Of a stretch of DNA of 7,253 bases, positions 7,089 through 7,253 are shown one piece after another. Location: the NCBI GenBank assembly GCA_035997675.1, contig DASYIJ010000045.1, positions 1-7,253 of the forward strand. The letters run 5' to 3'. Position 1 is the stretch's first letter. Each line of letters starts with the position of its first letter. The translations under genes and the position numbers were made by a program. The stretch comes from JALYZC01 sp035997675 (GTDB taxonomy: Bacteria; Actinomycetota; Thermoleophilia; Solirubrobacterales; Solirubrobacteraceae). The notes under the pieces are model-generated. The model saw only the letters and a program-made list of their open reading frames with translations, searched no databases and was not told the origin of the DNA.

Positions 7089-7142
7089 ATGACGCACCTG
7101 CTCGACCTTCGCCTTCTTCTCCTCCCCCCTCGGGGGGAATAG
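7089..7142 (+). CDS. leuL: Leucine-rich leader peptide of leuA (17 residues)
   Basis: ATG at 7089 to TAG at 7140-7142 encodes MTHLLDLRLLLLPPRGE. Seven of 17 residues are Leu (codons 4, 5, 7, 9, 10, 11 and 12), four of them consecutive. Codons 7, 9 and 10 are CTT, scarce in the neighbouring genes, which use CTG and CTC almost throughout. It begins 9 bases after an extended -10 box and its stop lies 67 bases before the probable leuA start. A short Leu-rich reading frame directly before a leucine-biosynthesis gene is the hallmark of a leader peptide whose translation reports charged tRNA-Leu. The peptide itself probably has no function. No Shine-Dalgarno sequence precedes it, consistent with leaderless initiation. 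The gene symbol is assigned by function and position, not by homology. Confidence 0.7.
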   Translation: MTHLLDLRLLLLPPRGE

Positions 7143-7198
7143 CGCGTGGCGGCCGCGTAGCCGCAAACCAGCCGAGAAGAAGCCGTAGGACGAGACGC

Positions 7199-7205
7199 AA
7201 AGGAG
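7199..7205 (+). promoter_or_regulatory. Ribosome-binding site of leuA
   Basis: AAAGGAG ends 4 bases before the ATG at 7210. Unlike the leader peptide, leuA thus has a conventional Shine-Dalgarno sequence, a target that the CTCCT in the leader could mask. Confidence 0.75.
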
Positions 7206-7209
7206 CGAC

Positions 7210-7253
7210 ATGACCAAGCCGGACGATCCCAACCGAGTACTGATCTTCGACAC
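7210..7253 (+). CDS. leuA: Probable 2-isopropylmalate synthase, N-terminal fragment (3' end outside window)
   Basis: Only 14 codons plus two bases are present: MTKPDDPNRVLIFD, with the next codon beginning AC (Thr). VLIFDT is the usual lead-in to the DTTLRDGEQ active-site motif of 2-isopropylmalate synthase, in which the Asp binds the divalent metal. The enzyme condenses acetyl-CoA with 2-ketoisovalerate, the first committed step of leucine synthesis. Related homocitrate and citramalate synthases share this motif, but the leucine-rich leader peptide just upstream favours LeuA. The start is fixed by AAAGGAG at 7199-7205. Confidence 0.75.
   Translation, partial: MTKPDDPNRVLIFD

Larger units (their letters stand above)
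7089..7209 (+). promoter_or_regulatory. Candidate leucine-responsive leader RNA (attenuator-like) of leuA
   Basis: Leader codons 9-11 (CTTCTTCTC, 7113-7121) are perfectly complementary to GAGAAGAAG (7174-7182), a 9-base-pair helix. Between them lie a hairpin of C5 and G5 with a CTCG loop (7124-7137) and a hairpin GCGGC-CGCGTA-GCCGC (7149-7164). In addition CTCCT (7119-7123) can pair with AGGAG of the leuA ribosome-binding site (7201-7205), mutually exclusive with the 9-base-pair helix. A ribosome stalled on the Leu codons would block both pairings and melt the C/G hairpin. No stem followed by a T-run is present, so control at leuA translation or by Rho is more likely than classical terminator switching. 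A conserved pseudoknot, called the LEU element, has been proposed upstream of leuA in many Actinobacteria; whether this is a version of it I cannot tell without alignment. Confidence 0.55.

Noticed and set aside
6921..7142. A 73-residue plus-strand open frame ending in the leader peptide, with HDSR encoded twice by the 13-base repeats
   Set aside because: No ribosome-binding site or promoter before 6921 and no recognisable protein family. The extended -10 box at 7071-7079 points to the internal ATG at 7089. It remains formally possible.
7143..7209. Classical intrinsic terminator between the leader peptide and leuA
   Set aside because: Stems are present (for example 7149-7164), but no T-run follows, so the textbook attenuator terminator cannot be supported.
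6393..7253. A 286-codon minus-strand open frame at the right end
   Set aside because: It is the shadow of the oxidoreductase gene and crosses the leuA leader; no family features or start signals support it.

Overview
The window is very GC-rich, every recognisable gene lies on the plus strand, and gaps are short. Codons end almost always in G or C. This codon use, the start-proximal TAnnnT promoters and the protein flavour suggest a high-GC actinobacterium, possibly of the Solirubrobacterales/Thermoleophilia type. That placement is an inference from style, not a database match.

Layout from left to right: (1) the 3' part of a glycosyltransferase-like gene (1-921), whose start lies outside the window; (2) a two-gene serine-biosynthesis unit made of a PLP-dependent class V aminotransferase (962-2152) overlapping serA (2149-3768) by 4 bases; (3) a GC-rich gap of 120 bases with hairpins, a good promoter and a 16-base inverted repeat lying over its -10 box; (4) an APC-family amino-acid-type permease (3889-5427) overlapping a universal stress protein gene (5427-5846) by one base; (5) a quinone-oxidoreductase-like NADPH dehydrogenase (5877-6878) with its own promoter; (6) a 331-base intergenic region leading into the first 14 codons of a probable leuA (2-isopropylmalate synthase, 7210 onward, cut by the window end).

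The most interesting part is the leuA leader. An extended -10 promoter (7071-7079) sits directly before a 17-codon open reading frame (7089-7142) encoding MTHLLDLRLLLLPPRGE. Seven of its 17 residues are leucine, and three of those use CTT, which is otherwise scarce here. Codons 9-11 (CTT CTT CTC) are perfectly complementary, in exact register, to a 9-base segment 52 bases downstream that ends 16 bases before the leuA ribosome-binding site. A C-run/G-run hairpin directly follows the leucine codons, and no U-rich terminator is visible. This looks like a leucine-sensing leader peptide acting through RNA refolding, probably at translation or through a non-intrinsic termination step. No conventional RBS is seen before the leader peptide, so it is probably translated from a leaderless or nearly leaderless transcript.

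Functionally the window mixes amino-acid metabolism (serine synthesis, leucine synthesis, amino-acid transport) with a stress protein and an oxidoreductase. No mobile elements, CRISPR arrays, tRNA or rRNA genes were seen.
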